A DNA stretch of 64,000 bases from Alloalcanivorax mobilis (GTDB lineage: Bacteria; Pseudomonadota; Gammaproteobacteria; Pseudomonadales; Alcanivoracaceae). The translations under genes were made by a program, and so were the position numbers. Shown here piece by piece: positions 44,127-53,551 of this stretch; the stretch's first letter is position 1, and each line of letters begins with the position of its first letter. The notes beneath the pieces were generated by a model. The model worked only from the letters and a program-made list of their open reading frames with translations, was not told the DNA's origin and ran no database searches. The stretch covers positions 1-64,000 of the forward strand of contig NZ_NMQZ01000005.1 in NCBI RefSeq assembly GCF_002864685.1, read 5' to 3'.

Positions 44127-44826
44127 CGAAAAGAGGCAACAAGTCGGTCAGTTCGCGCAGATGGTGGATGTGATGCTCCGGTCTGTCCAGGTCTTGCGGC
44201 CAGGACAGGTCGATCAGGTTGGCCCAGACCGAATGGAAACCGTGCCGGCGCGCGGCGTCCACGTCTTCCACCGGGTGATCGCCCACGTGCAGCGCCTGGT
44301 GCGGCTTAACGCCGGCGGTGCGCAGGGCGGCGTGGAACATATCCGGTTCGGGTTTGCGTATGCCGATGCTCTCGGCGGAGTGGTGAAACGCAAACAACTC
44401 GGCGATACCAATCTGCTTGAGGTCCGCGTTGCCATTGCTGAGCGCCCCGAGGGTGTAGCTGTCGGTGAGCGTTTCCAGCACTTCCAGGGCGCCGGGGAAG
44501 AAGGTCACCCGGTTGCGCGCTTCGTGGAACACCAGGAAGGCATCGGCGGCGATGTGGCGTGCCTCGCGCTCTTCGAAGCCGCCGTCGATAAAGGCGAAGG
44601 CCATGGCGTCGCGGCGCAGTTCGGTGAGGTTGTTCAGGTAAGCCGGGCGCTCGCGCACCAAGCGGTCACGCACCGCGCGCACCCGCTCGGCGGTGAGGGC
44701 GCTGGCGGCGTCGGGGTGGCGTTCGGCGATCCAGTCGCTGCAGGTACGTTCCGCCTGGCGGATCACCTCGTCCACGGGCCACAGGGTATTGTCCAGGTCG
44801 AATGTGATGAGTCGAAGTCCGGTCAT
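44119..44826 (-). CDS. HAD-superfamily hydrolase, YigB-like
   Basis: A 235-residue HAD phosphatase. Motif I FDLDNTLW has nucleophile Asp10 and Asp12; motif II is in LGALSNGN; motif III Lys is in IRKPEPDMF; motif IV is HVGDHPVEDVDAA. The xerC-adjacent position matches E. coli yigB, whose product dephosphorylates FMN or the riboflavin pathway intermediate. I chose the ATG at 44826, because the extra upstream codons lack a ribosome-binding site. Confidence 0.88.
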   Translation of the reverse strand: MTGLRLITFDLDNTLWPVDEVIRQAERTCSDWIAERHPDAASALTAERVRAVRDRLVRERPAYLNNLTELRRDAMAFAFIDGGFEEREARHIAADAFLVFHEARNRVTFFPGALEVLETLTDSYTLGALSNGNADLKQIGIAELFAFHHSAESIGIRKPEPDMFHAALRTAGVKPHQALHVGDHPVEDVDAARRHGFHSVWANLIDLSWPQDLDRPEHHIHHLRELTDLLPLFDD

Positions 44827-44887
44827 GCTGGCATCATAGCGGTGATCGGCGGGGCGAGGAATCCTCCGTTGAGCACGATGTGAGGGC

Positions 44888-45781
44888 TTACTCATCGTCC
44901 TCTTTTCGTTGCGCCCGGGGGTGGGCGCCGTCGTAGATCCGGGCCAGGTGCTGAAAATCCAGGTGGGTATACACCTGGGTGGTGCTCAGATTGGCGTGGC
45001 CCAGCAGTTCCTGCACGGCGCGCAGGTCGCCGGAGGATTCAAGCAGGTGGGTGGCGAACGAATGGCGCAGCTTGTGCGGGTGCAGGTGATCTTCCAGGCC
45101 GCGCGTCAGGGCGCTGCGTTTAAGGCGCTGCTGCACGCTCGATGGTGAAATGCGCCGGCCCCGCTGGCTCACGAACAGGGCCGGCTGGTCCGGATCGGCG
45201 ACCAGCGCCGGGCGCGCCTTGAGCCACTGGCGCAACGCCGCCTGGGCCGGCTTCCCCATCGGTACCCGGCGGGTCTTGTTGCCCTTGCCGGTGACCGTGA
45301 CGCGGCCTTCGACCAGGTCGGCGTCGTTCAGATTCAGCCCGATCAACTCCGCCAGACGCAGCCCGCAGGCGTACAGCAATTCCAGCATGGCCTGATCACG
45401 CAACGCCAGGGGGCCTTCGCCGGTGGGGCTGTCGAGCAGGTGGGTCACCTGGTCCGCGTCCAGTGCTTTGGGCAGCCGTTTGCCGCTTTTCGGCGCGCGG
45501 ATATCCAACGCCGGGTTGTCGCGCGCCTGGCCTTCGCGAATCAGAAAACCGTAAAAGGTGCGCAGGGTGGACAGCAGCCGCTGGATGCTGCGCCCGCCCA
45601 GGCCCTCGCGGTGCAGGCGCGCGACCAGCGCGCGAACGTCGTGGCCGGTGGTGGCGGACCAGGGGCGGGGCAGATGCGGCGCGGCCCGTTCCAGGTCGCG
45701 CCGGTAATGGTTCACGGTGTGGGGGGAGAGCCGCCGCTCGCTGGCCAGGTGGCGCACGAAGGCGGCGATGGCGTCGTCCAC
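44888..45781 (-). CDS. xerC: Tyrosine recombinase XerC
   Basis: A 297-residue tyrosine recombinase that resolves chromosome dimers at dif together with XerD. The catalytic set is complete: Arg142 (CGLRLAEL), Lys166 (TGKGNK), His236 and Arg239 (HPHKLRH), His262 (LGHANL) and Tyr271 (QVYTH). The start is uncertain: GTG at 45781, three bases past the DUF484 stop, gives the normal length. It is the housekeeping XerC by context (dapF-DUF484-xerC), not an element integrase. Confidence 0.95.
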   Translation of the reverse strand: MDDAIAAFVRHLASERRLSPHTVNHYRRDLERAAPHLPRPWSATTGHDVRALVARLHREGLGGRSIQRLLSTLRTFYGFLIREGQARDNPALDIRAPKSGKRLPKALDADQVTHLLDSPTGEGPLALRDQAMLELLYACGLRLAELIGLNLNDADLVEGRVTVTGKGNKTRRVPMGKPAQAALRQWLKARPALVADPDQPALFVSQRGRRISPSSVQQRLKRSALTRGLEDHLHPHKLRHSFATHLLESSGDLRAVQELLGHANLSTTQVYTHLDFQHLARIYDGAHPRAQRKEDDE

Positions 45782-45783
45782 GG

Positions 45784-46497
45784 TCAGGCGCGCTGCGCCT
45801 GGCGGCTGCTGCTGGTGCGGCCCACTTCCACCAGGCGGCGGCTGAGCACCTCGCCAATGTGGGTGATGAACAACGTGCCCATGGAGCTGCGGAAGTGCAT
45901 GGCGTCGCGGCTGCCGATGGCGAGCACGCCGAGGCGGCCGTTGTGGTCCAGCGGCACCATGGCGGCGGAGTGAATCGGCTCCGCCTGGTCCAGAAACAGC
46001 GCTTCCAGCTCTTCCTTGCGCAGCACACCGCACAGCGCCTTGCCGGTGCGCAGCAACGGCGCCAGGGCGCTGGGCAGCTCCTCGCCATCGACAAAACGCA
46101 CCTGCTTGCGCACCTCGCCGAGCAGGGGCATTTCGCGATCGTGCAGCAACAACGCCACCGCGTCGCAACGGAACTCTTCTTCCAGGCTGCGCAGCAACTG
46201 GCGGAACAGCTTGTCGCTGGTGCGTGCCTCCAGCAAGGACAGCGTCAGGCGGCGGGTGTGTTCAAACAGTTTGTCGTTCTCGCGGGCCACGTCGATCAGG
46301 CCGTTGAGGCGCTCGCGCAGTTCCTGATTGCGCTCGCGCAGGATCGCCGCCTGGCGCTCCAGCAGCGACACCGCTGGCCCGCGCGGATCGGGCAGGCGCA
46401 TCAGCTCCAGCAGCTCGGGGCGGTGCTGGAAGAATTCCGGGTGATCGCGCAGATAGGCGGCCACCTGATCGGGTCCGGCTTGCTTGTCGTCCGTCAT
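45784..46497 (-). CDS. DUF484 family protein (GAF-like)
   Basis: A 237-residue protein of the DUF484 family that always accompanies dapF and xerC. An N-terminal helical part ([26 protein letters not shown]) is followed by a GAF-like domain ([16 protein letters not shown]). Function unknown. The start overlaps the dapF stop as ATGA. Confidence 0.92.
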   Translation of the reverse strand: MTDDKQAGPDQVAAYLRDHPEFFQHRPELLELMRLPDPRGPAVSLLERQAAILRERNQELRERLNGLIDVARENDKLFEHTRRLTLSLLEARTSDKLFRQLLRSLEEEFRCDAVALLLHDREMPLLGEVRKQVRFVDGEELPSALAPLLRTGKALCGVLRKEELEALFLDQAEPIHSAAMVPLDHNGRLGVLAIGSRDAMHFRSSMGTLFITHIGEVLSRRLVEVGRTSSSRQAQRA

Positions 46498-47369
46498 TCA
46501 GCGGCTCCTTCGCCCGGGGTCGTCAGTTGCACCTGGATTTCGCCATCATAGACACGGCTGGCCGGGCCTGTCATCCGCACACCGCCTTCGCCGGCGTAAT
46601 GCACCTGCAGGCTGCCGCCGGGCAGATGCACGGTCACGGTGCTGTCCAGAAAGCCACGCCGCTGGCCGCACAGCACCGCCGCGCAGGCGCCCGACCCGCA
46701 GGCCAGTGTCTCGCCGGCGCCCCGTTCGAACACCCGCAGGCGGATTTCGCTGCGCAAAACGATCTGCATAAAGCCCACGTTAACGCGCTCGGGGAACTGC
46801 TCGTGGCGCTCCAGCAGCGGCCCGACCGTGGCCACCGGGGCGGAATCCACGTTTTCCACCAGCATCACGCAGTGCGGATTGCCGAGCCCCACCGCCGCCA
46901 CTTCATAGGCGTTTTGCCCGGCCACCAGCAGGTAGGTGTCGGCCTGTTGTTTGGCGATCATCGGGATGTCCGCCGGCGCCCATTGGGGCGCGCCCATGTC
47001 CACGGTCACCAGGCCGTCGTCGGTGACCCGCAGCAGCATGCGCCCGGCGCGCGTCTCCACGGTGATCTCGTGCTTGTCGGTGAGGCCCTGATCGCGCACG
47101 AAGCGGGCGAAACAGCGCGCGCCGTTGCCGCACTGGCTTACTTCGGAGCCGTCGGCATTGAAAATCCGGTAACGGAAATCGACGCCGTCATGACGGCTGG
47201 GCTGCACCACCAGCATCTGATCAAAACCGACCCCGAAGTGGCGATCACCCAGCCGCCGCAGCTCCGCCTCGGGCAGCGGCGGCCCGTCCTCGGGCAGGGG
47301 CTGGCGAATGCCATCCACCACCAGGAAGTCATTGCCGAGGCCGTGCATTTTGGTGAACTGGAGTTTCAT
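46494..47369 (-). CDS. dapF: Diaminopimelate epimerase
   Basis: A 291-residue epimerase converting LL- to meso-diaminopimelate for lysine and peptidoglycan. The two active-site cysteines are Cys80 (SQCGNGARC) and Cys224 ([10 protein letters not shown]). [15 protein letters not shown] is the standard N-terminus. In related bacteria it directly follows lysA; here rlmJ and two heptamer elements separate them. Confidence 0.96.
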   Translation of the reverse strand: MKLQFTKMHGLGNDFLVVDGIRQPLPEDGPPLPEAELRRLGDRHFGVGFDQMLVVQPSRHDGVDFRYRIFNADGSEVSQCGNGARCFARFVRDQGLTDKHEITVETRAGRMLLRVTDDGLVTVDMGAPQWAPADIPMIAKQQADTYLLVAGQNAYEVAAVGLGNPHCVMLVENVDSAPVATVGPLLERHEQFPERVNVGFMQIVLRSEIRLRVFERGAGETLACGSGACAAVLCGQRRGFLDSTVTVHLPGGSLQVHYAGEGGVRMTGPASRVYDGEIQVQLTTPGEGAAE

Positions 47370-47425
47370 CGAACCGGTTCCGGGGAAGGTCTGCGGTGAA
47401 GGTATTGTAGGGGGAACCGGGGGCG

Positions 47426-47616
47426 GGATACAGGATTCAGGATACAGGATTCAGGATTCAGGATTCAGCGCGGGCGAAGTTCTGGCGTACGGGAAGGCCA
47501 TGCCCGCGCGCCCGGCGCAGACGGAGGCCACGACCCCAGCGCCACCGCGCGGCTGTGAGCGCTTCGGCGGCTCCGGCCTTTCCCGCGCTGAATCCTGTAT
47601 CCTGCATCCTGTATCG
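47426..47616. repeat. Inverted heptameric element (GGATTCA type)
   Basis: Left arm 47426-47467: six units (GGATACA, GGATTCA, GGATACA, three GGATTCA) followed by GCGCGGG. Right arm, preceded by CCCGCGC: TGAATCC, TGTATCC, TGCATCC, TGTATCG (47589-47616). The 114-base spacer has no convincing gene. It lies between the dapF start and the divergent rlmJ, so it occupies the promoter region of both. Confidence 0.88.
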
Positions 47617-47674
47617 ATATCGCCCCATTCCGCAGCTCGTTTACAATGCCTGCTCCCACTCTTTCGGATGCCCC

Positions 47675-48511
47675 ATGCTCTCTTACCGCCATTCCTACCA
47701 CGCCGGCAATTTCGCCGATGTGCTCAAGCATCTGGTTCAGATCGCGATTCTGGATTACCTGCAGTTCAAGGATAAGCCGCTGGTGGTGCACGACACCCAC
47801 GGCGGCGCCGGGTTGTATGAAGTGGCCTCGGAGCACATGCAGAAGACCGGTGAATATCAGGATGGGGTGGGCCGTTTATACGGCCGGCAGACCGGTGTGG
47901 AGGTGATCGACCGCTATCTGGATCTGATCGCCGGCTTCAACGACGGTGGGCCGTTGCGCCGCTACCCGGGCTCACCGGCGATCAGCGCGGAACTGCTGCG
48001 TGAGCAAGACCGGCTGCAGATCACCGAACTGCACAACAGCGATTACCCGGTGCTGGCGGCCCTGTTCGAGGGCGACGAGCGCATCCGGGTGTTCCATGAC
48101 GACGCCAACCGGGGGCTGAAATCGCTGCTGCCGGCGGCGCACAAGCGCGGCCTGGTGCTGGTGGACCCCTCCTATGAACTGGAGGGTGACGAAGCGCATA
48201 CCCTGGCCGGTCTGGTCGAGGGCCTGCGCCGCTTCAACACCGGCTGCTTCGCGATCTGGTACCCGGTGATCGGCCGGCGCCGCGCGGACGCCTACGCCGA
48301 GCGCCTGGTGGCGCTCGGCACCCGGGCACTGCGCCTGGAACTGAACGTGCGCCAACCGGGCAGCGCCCACGGCATGACCGGCTCGGGCATGGTGGTGATC
48401 AACCCGCCCTGGGGGCTGGACAAGAAAATGGAAACCGCCCTGCCGGTGTTGCACAAGGCGCTGGCGCAAGGCGGCGGGGGTTGGATGGTGAAAGGGTATG
48501 GGGAGGAGTAA
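47675..48511 (+). CDS. rlmJ: 23S rRNA (adenine(2030)-N6)-methyltransferase
   Basis: A 278-residue RlmJ-family enzyme methylating A2030 of 23S rRNA. The N-terminus LSYRHSYHAGNFADVLKH and the catalytic loop are characteristic. The loop reads VDPSYELEG, a DPSYE form of the DPPYE motif. I chose the ATG at 47675; the longer frame runs back into the heptamer element. It lies on the opposite strand inside the lysA-dapF block, with heptamer elements on both sides. Confidence 0.92.
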   Translation: MLSYRHSYHAGNFADVLKHLVQIAILDYLQFKDKPLVVHDTHGGAGLYEVASEHMQKTGEYQDGVGRLYGRQTGVEVIDRYLDLIAGFNDGGPLRRYPGSPAISAELLREQDRLQITELHNSDYPVLAALFEGDERIRVFHDDANRGLKSLLPAAHKRGLVLVDPSYELEGDEAHTLAGLVEGLRRFNTGCFAIWYPVIGRRRADAYAERLVALGTRALRLELNVRQPGSAHGMTGSGMVVINPPWGLDKKMETALPVLHKALAQGGGGWMVKGYGEE

Positions 48512-48521
48512 CAAGGAGAAA

Positions 48522-48617
48522 GTTAAAAGTTAAAAGTTGAAGGGGCGTTGCCAATCGGCTTGTACGTATCCGGCGTGCTTCTTTCAACTTTTAACCTTCA
48601 ACTTTCAACTTTTTTTT
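48522..48617. repeat. Inverted heptameric element (GTTAAAA type) with T-tract
   Basis: Left arm 48522-48542 (GTTAAAA, GTTAAAA, GTTGAAG), 39-base spacer, right arm 48582-48609 (TTTCAAC, TTTTAAC, CTTCAAC, TTTCAAC), then T8. The stem plus T-run could end rlmJ transcription. It fills the convergent rlmJ-lysA gap. Same type as 18579-18780 and 55031-55113. Confidence 0.88.
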
Positions 48618-48621
48618 GTTG

Positions 48622-49863
48622 CTAGGGAATCAACGATTCCAGTTTCAGTTGTTCCTCGATGGTTTCGCGGGCGCGCACCAGGAACGCCTGATCGCCGTCC
48701 ACCATGACTTCGGCGGCGCGGTTGCGGCTGTTGTAGTTGCTGGCCATGGCGAAGCCGTAGGCGCCGGCGGAGCGCACCGCCAGCAGGTCGCCGGGCTCCA
48801 GGGCCAGGGCGCGGTCCTTGCCGAGGAAGTCGCCGGTTTCGCACACCGGGCCGACGATGTCCCAATCGCGGCAGTCCGCTTCATGGGGCGTGACCGGCAC
48901 GATCTCCTGCCAGGCGGCGTACAGGCTGGGCCGCAGCAGATCGTTCATGGCCCCGTCGACGATGGCGAAATTGCGGTGTTCGGTGGGCTTGAGATAGAGC
49001 ACCTTGGTGAGCAGAACGCCGGCGTTGGCGGCGATCGAACGGCCCGGCTCAATGTGCACCGGCAGGTCGCCGGGAATGTGCTTGAGCAGGGCGGCCACGT
49101 AATCCGCCGGCGCCGGCGGTGCTTCGTCGCGGTAAGTCACGCCCAGACCACCGCCCAGGTCCAGGTGCTGGATCTCGATGCCCAGGCCCTGCAGTTCGTC
49201 GAGCAGCTTGAGCACCCGCTCCAGGGCATCCTCGAAGGGATCAAGCCGGGTCAGCTGGCTGCCGATGTGGCAGTCGATGCCGATAATGCGGATGTGCGGC
49301 AACTCGGCGCCACGCTGGTACAGCGCCGGCGCCTTTTTGATGTCGACGCCGAACTTGTTTTCTTTCAGGCCGGTGGAAATGTACGGGTGGGTCTGGGCGT
49401 CCACGTCCGGGTTAACGCGAATCGACACCGGCGCCTGCATCGACAATTCACCGGCCACCAGATTCAGTAATTCCAGCTCGGCGGCGGACTCCACGTTGAA
49501 GCAATGAATGCCTGCCTTGAGCGCTTCCGCCATTTCGCCGGCGGTCTTGCCCACTCCGGAGAACACGATTTTGTCCGGTGCGCCGCCAGCGCGCAGCACC
49601 CGCTCCAGCTCTCCGCCGGAGACGATATCAAAGCCGGCGCCGGCGCGCGCCAGCACATTCAAAACCGCCAGATTGCTGTTCGCCTTGACCGCGTAGCAGA
49701 CCCGGTGCGGGTGATCGCCAAAGGCCTCGTCGAACGCACGATAGTGCTGTTCCAGCGCGGCCCGGGAATAGACGTACAACGGCGTGTCGAAACGCTCCGC
49801 CAGCAACGCCAGGGGCAGCTCTTCGGCGTGCAGTTCGCCACCGCGGTAGGGGAAGGGGTCCAT
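48622..49863 (-). CDS. lysA: Diaminopimelate decarboxylase
   Basis: A 413-residue PLP enzyme of the alanine-racemase fold making lysine from meso-diaminopimelate. The PLP lysine is Lys60 in [10 protein letters not shown] Gly-rich phosphate site lies in LDLGGGLGV, and the second-subunit cysteine is in GPVCETGDF. It starts one base after the lptM stop, so lptM and lysA are coupled. Confidence 0.96.
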   Translation of the reverse strand: MDPFPYRGGELHAEELPLALLAERFDTPLYVYSRAALEQHYRAFDEAFGDHPHRVCYAVKANSNLAVLNVLARAGAGFDIVSGGELERVLRAGGAPDKIVFSGVGKTAGEMAEALKAGIHCFNVESAAELELLNLVAGELSMQAPVSIRVNPDVDAQTHPYISTGLKENKFGVDIKKAPALYQRGAELPHIRIIGIDCHIGSQLTRLDPFEDALERVLKLLDELQGLGIEIQHLDLGGGLGVTYRDEAPPAPADYVAALLKHIPGDLPVHIEPGRSIAANAGVLLTKVLYLKPTEHRNFAIVDGAMNDLLRPSLYAAWQEIVPVTPHEADCRDWDIVGPVCETGDFLGKDRALALEPGDLLAVRSAGAYGFAMASNYNSRNRAAEVMVDGDQAFLVRARETIEEQLKLESLIP

Positions 49864-49864
49864 A

Positions 49865-50029
49865 TCAATCCTGATCCGAGTCGTCGTTATCGTCTTCCCG
49901 ATCCGCTGCCGGGGTGGCCTGTTGCGTTGGCGGGGCCGCCTTGGCCGGCTCCTTGGGCGCGAAATACAGTGGCCCCTTCTGGCCGCAACCGGCCAGCAGT
50001 GCCAGTGTTAGCAAGCAAACTACACGCAT
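49865..50029 (-). CDS. lptM: LPS translocon maturation chaperone LptM (YifL)
   Basis: A 54-residue lipoprotein too short for most scans. The lipobox LLAGC gives Cys15 as the lipidated residue, followed at once by the LptM core GQKGPLYFAP. The rest is an acidic tail. LptM binds the LptDE translocon and helps LptD disulfide maturation. It lies one base upstream of lysA, the conserved place. Confidence 0.92.
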   Translation of the reverse strand: MRVVCLLTLALLAGCGQKGPLYFAPKEPAKAAPPTQQATPAADREDDNDDSDQD

Positions 50030-50209
50030 TGAACACCCTCCAACGGGAACAGGTCCGAGAGCGGGCAGTATAGCGGTTTCTCCGCCGGCCGACGATGCGC
50101 GCGGCTGGCTCTTCGCGGCGCGGCGGACTACTATCCGTGGTACACGCGGGCGTTCCATCGGAGCGCCCTTTTTTTGCCTGCCCGGGTACCGGGCATTGTG
50201 GAGAAAATC

Positions 50210-50608
50210 ATGTTGCCGCCGCCGATTACCGTATCGAGCCTGGATGTCAGCCGCCTGGAACCGCTGTTGGAGAAACTTGCCGACGACGCCAGCGCCGACC
50301 TTGAGGAGGAACTGCTGCGCGCCACCGTAGTGGCGCCGGCGGCGGTGCCGGCGAACGTGGTGACGATGAACTCCCGGGTCCGCTGCCGGGAGCAATCCAG
50401 TGGCCGGGAATGGGCGGTGACGCTGGTCTACCCGCGCGACATCGGGCGGCCCGATTGTGTTTCGGTGCTGGCGCCGGTGGGCGCGGCGCTGCTGGGATTG
50501 TCGGTGGGGCAGAGCATCGACTGGCCGGGGCCGAACGGGCGCACCCTGCGCTTGAGCATTCTGGAGATCGAGTACCAGCCTGAAGCGGCTGGCGATTTCG
50601 ATTTGTGA
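50210..50608 (+). CDS. rnk: Regulator of nucleoside diphosphate kinase
   Basis: A 132-residue Rnk-family protein with an N-terminal coiled-coil-like part and a C-terminal GreA/GreB-like domain (VSVLAPVGAALLGLSVGQSIDWPGPNG). Rnk binds RNA polymerase without Gre-type cleavage activity. I chose the ATG at 50210 after GGAGAAAATC; the frame is open for 12 further codons upstream. A perfect 13-bp hairpin follows. Confidence 0.92.
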   Translation: MLPPPITVSSLDVSRLEPLLEKLADDASADLEEELLRATVVAPAAVPANVVTMNSRVRCREQSSGREWAVTLVYPRDIGRPDCVSVLAPVGAALLGLSVGQSIDWPGPNGRTLRLSILEIEYQPEAAGDFDL

Positions 50609-50627
50609 AACCGCACAGCAGGTAAAC

Positions 50628-50659
50628 ACTCACACCGCTCGTTTCGGAGCGGTGTGAGT
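50628..50659. terminator. Hairpin after rnk
   Basis: ACTCACACCGCTC and its perfect complement (50647-50659) around a GTTTCG loop. The T-tract is short, so it may be a weak intrinsic terminator. It lies between convergent rnk and the next gene. Confidence 0.6.
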
Positions 50660-50688
50660 TGAGTGTCCCGTGTTTGTCACCGTGTTTG

Positions 50689-51330
50689 TCAGGCTTCCCG
50701 GATCGCGGCCAGATCCTTGTTCAAGCGGGTGCGCACCAGCGCGGCGACCAGTTCCGGGAAGCGTCTTTGTGATACCAGTCGGGCCAGATCGTCGGCGCGG
50801 CTGGGCAGGTCAAGCTCCCCGGCGGTCTTCAGCGCCGCCTGATCGGCATAGGGATAGAACTCCGGCCAGACGGTTTGCACCTCGCGTAAAAAAATACCCG
50901 CTCCGGTGGCGCCGATTCCCTTGAACCGCTGCAAGGCCCGGCGCGCCGCTTGCGGATCGCCATCGGCCTCGGCGCGCAGCTTGCGCAGGTCGCCGGCGTA
51001 GCGAGTCATCAGGGCGTCGGTGACTTCCTCCAACTGGCTGGCGGTTTTTTCATCAACGCGCGCATAGCCGGATTCATTGAGTGTCCGGGTGCGTTGCGTC
51101 CAGGTGCTTTCACGCATTTTACGCGGACTTTTCCAGCCGGCTTTGGCCAGCGCCCGGGCGCCGCTCATCGCGACGCTGGCCTGAACCGGCGCGCTGGTCA
51201 GCAGCGACAGGCACAAAAGCTGAAACAATGGGGAAGGCGTATTGCGTTCCAGCGGGGCGCCCAGCTCCGCGGCGAAGGTGCGGCCGTGGCGATGAAGAAG
51301 AGCCTGAACGCGTTGTGATTGCGTGGACAT
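50689..51330 (-). CDS. HhH-GPD-like (endonuclease III fold) protein
   Basis: A 213-residue helical protein. LQRFKGIGATGAGIFLREVQ is a helix-hairpin-helix followed by an Asp-containing PYADQAALKTA segment, as in HhH-GPD base-excision enzymes. The catalytic lysine of endonuclease III is not evident and there is no Fe-S cysteine cluster. It may be an inactive or unusual family member. I chose the ATG at 51330, after GGAGG, over an upstream in-frame start. Function unknown. Confidence 0.6.
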   Translation of the reverse strand: MSTQSQRVQALLHRHGRTFAAELGAPLERNTPSPLFQLLCLSLLTSAPVQASVAMSGARALAKAGWKSPRKMRESTWTQRTRTLNESGYARVDEKTASQLEEVTDALMTRYAGDLRKLRAEADGDPQAARRALQRFKGIGATGAGIFLREVQTVWPEFYPYADQAALKTAGELDLPSRADDLARLVSQRRFPELVAALVRTRLNKDLAAIREA

Positions 51331-51443
51331 AAGGCCTCCGGATGTTGTCGAGAAACCTGACCAGAATAGAACCGTGGCCAAGCGGATTCCGGCACCAGCG
51401 GTGGATTTTTACAGTCGTTGATGGAGCGGACCTCGACCGACGA

Positions 51444-52730
51444 TCAGGGCAGGATCAGCACCGCCCGGAAATCGTTGACGTTGGTGCCGGTGGCGCCGCT
51501 GACCAGGTCATCGCCCAGGGTGGCGAAGAATGGGTGGGCATCGTTGTTGTGCAGGGCGCCGCGTGGGTCGAGGCCGGCTTGGTGGGCGCGCTCCAGGGTG
51601 GTGGGTGTCCACAGGGCGCCAGCGGTCGATGCGCCGCCATCAATGCCGTCGGTGTCGGCGAACAGGGCATGAATGCCGGCGTGTTCGGTGAGCGCCAGGC
51701 CAAAGCCGAGCAGGGCTTCCACGTTGCGCCCGCCGACGCCCTCACCGCGCACGGTGACGGTGGTCTCGCCGCCGCTGAGCAGCACACAGGGGGCCGGCAG
51801 CGGCTGGCCGTGGCGGCGTACCTGGGTGGCGATGCCGGCCATCACCCGGCCCAGTTCACGGGCCTCGCCTTCCAGTGCGTCGCCCAGGATCAGCGGCGTG
51901 ATGCCGGCGGCGCGGGCGGCGTCCGCCGCCGCTTCAAGCGCGTGCTGGGCACTGGCGATGATGCGCGTCTGGCCGCCGGCCAGCCGCGCATCGCCCGGTT
52001 TCAAGGTTTCCCCACGGCCGCTTTTCAGATGGGCACGCAATGAAGAGGGCACCTCGATGGCATACCGGTCGATGATGGCCAGGGCCTCGTCGCAGGTGGT
52101 GGGATCGCCCACGGTGGGTCCGGAGGCGATCTCCCAGGGGCGGTCGCCAGGCACATCGGAAATCAACAGGGTGGTGACGGCGGCGGGGTGGCACGCCGCC
52201 GCCAGGTGGCCGCCCTTGATCGCGGAAAGATGGCGGCGCACCGTGTTGATCTCGCCGATGGTGGCGCCGCTGCGCAACAGCGCCCGGCCCAGGGTTTGTT
52301 TGTCGTCCAGGGTCAGTCCCGGTGCCGGCAGCGGCAGCAACGACGAGCCGCCGCCGGAGATCAGCGCGATCACCTGATCATCGGCGGTGAGGCCGGCCAC
52401 CTTTTCCAGCATGCGCCGCGCCGCTCGTTCACCGGCTTCGTCCGGCACCGGGTGGGCCGCTTCCAGCACCTCGATGAATCGGGTCGGCACCGCCTGACCG
52501 TAAGCGGTCACCACCAGGCCGCTCAGTGTCTCCGAGGCGCTGCGCCCGTGTTGCTCCAGCCAGTGTTTTTCCAGCACCGCCGCCATCCGCGCCGCCGCCT
52601 TGCCGGCGCCGATCACCACCGTGCGCCCAGCGGCGGGTTCGGGCAGGTGCGCGGGCAGGCAACGCTCCGGCAGCGCCGCCGCCACGGCGGCGTCGAACAG
52701 GCTTTTCAGAAAGGCTTTGGGGTTGTCCAT
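51444..52730 (-). CDS. Glycerate 2-kinase (GckA/TtuD, MOFRL family)
   Basis: A 428-residue glycerate kinase of the DUF4147-MOFRL type, phosphorylating glycerate at position 2. The N-terminal VVIGAGKAAARMA (41-53) and ALISGGGSSLLPLP are substrate/nucleotide loops. The MOFRL domain begins near CVLLSGGETTVTVRGEGVGGRNVEA and includes DTDGIDG. I chose the ATG at 52730 over an upstream TTG. The tandem array lies directly upstream, so the promoter must be inside or beyond it. Confidence 0.9.
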   Translation of the reverse strand: MDNPKAFLKSLFDAAVAAALPERCLPAHLPEPAAGRTVVIGAGKAAARMAAVLEKHWLEQHGRSASETLSGLVVTAYGQAVPTRFIEVLEAAHPVPDEAGERAARRMLEKVAGLTADDQVIALISGGGSSLLPLPAPGLTLDDKQTLGRALLRSGATIGEINTVRRHLSAIKGGHLAAACHPAAVTTLLISDVPGDRPWEIASGPTVGDPTTCDEALAIIDRYAIEVPSSLRAHLKSGRGETLKPGDARLAGGQTRIIASAQHALEAAADAARAAGITPLILGDALEGEARELGRVMAGIATQVRRHGQPLPAPCVLLSGGETTVTVRGEGVGGRNVEALLGFGLALTEHAGIHALFADTDGIDGGASTAGALWTPTTLERAHQAGLDPRGALHNNDAHPFFATLGDDLVSGATGTNVNDFRAVLILP

Positions 52731-52821
52731 GAAGGGCAATTAAGCACAGTGGCGCGGGGTTGCACAGGGGGTTGCTTTCTTTCCCTCCCCCTCCCCCTCC
52801 CCCTCTCCCTGTCCCTCTCCC

Positions 52822-53539
52822 TCGAGGGGAGAGGGGACGCTCCAGGAGGGTGTGTACAAGACCGGGCCGGTTGGGGAATCTCCGGCCTCTCCGGCAGGCC
52901 CATTCCGCTTTGAGGGGAGAGGGGACGCGCCAGGAGGGTTTGTACAAGACTGGGTCGGTTGGAAAGTCTCCGCCCTCTCCAGCCGGCCCCTTCCGCGTTG
53001 AGGGGAGAAGGGACGCGCCAGGAGGGTTTGTACAAGACTGGGTCGGTTGGAAAGTCTCCGGCCTCTCCAGCCGGCCCCTTCCGCGTTGAGGGGAGAAGGG
53101 ACGCGCCAGGAGGGTGTGTACAAGACCGGGCCGGTTGGAGAGTCTCCGGCCTCTCCAGCCGGCCCCTTCCGCCTTGAGGGGAGAGGGGACGCGCCTGGAG
53201 GTGTGTACAAGACCGGGCCGGTTGGAGAGTCTCCGGCCTCTCCAGCCGGTCCCTTCCGCCTTGAGGGGAGAGGGGACGCGCCTGGAGGTGTGTACAAGAC
53301 CGGGCCGGTTGGAGAGTCTCCGGCCTCTCCAGCCGGTCCCTTCCGCCTTGAGGGGAGAGGGGACGCGCCTGGAGGTGTGTACAAGACCGGGCCGGTTGGA
53401 GAGTCTCCGGCCTCTCCAGCCGGTCCCTTCCGCCCTCGCGGGGAGAAGGGACGCGCCAGGAGGGTTTGTACAAGACTGGGTCGGTTGGAAAGTCTCCGGC
53501 CTCTCCAGCCGGCCCCTTCCGCTTTGAGGGGAGAGGGGT
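52822..53539. repeat. Eight-unit tandem repeat array (87-89 bp units)
   Basis: The anchor GTACAAG recurs at 52854, 52942, 53030, 53118, 53205, 53292, 53379 and 53468 (spacings 88, 88, 88, 87, 87, 87, 89). Each unit holds a hairpin of about 14 bp (GGCCGGTTGGAGAG and CTCTCCAGCCGGCC around TCTCCGGC), then CCTTCCGCYTTGAGGGGAGAGG and GACGCGCC. Units 5-7 are nearly identical; unit 1 is the most divergent. It fills the gap between argH and glycerate kinase. Long open frames in it are repeat artefacts. Confidence 0.92.
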
Positions 53540-53551
53540 AAAAACAGCCGC

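Noticed and set aside
44888-45781. Integrase of a genomic island
   Set aside because: Full catalytic set, XerC length and dapF-DUF484 context identify the housekeeping recombinase; no island genes or att repeats flank it.
52822-53539. CRISPR array
   Set aside because: Whole 87-89 bp units are repeated; there are no short repeats separated by unique spacers, and no cas genes are nearby.
52706-53541. Several overlapping repeat-rich proteins of 109-255 residues on both strands
   Set aside because: Open frames arise because units lack stops in several frames; they overlap each other on both strands and have no family resemblance.
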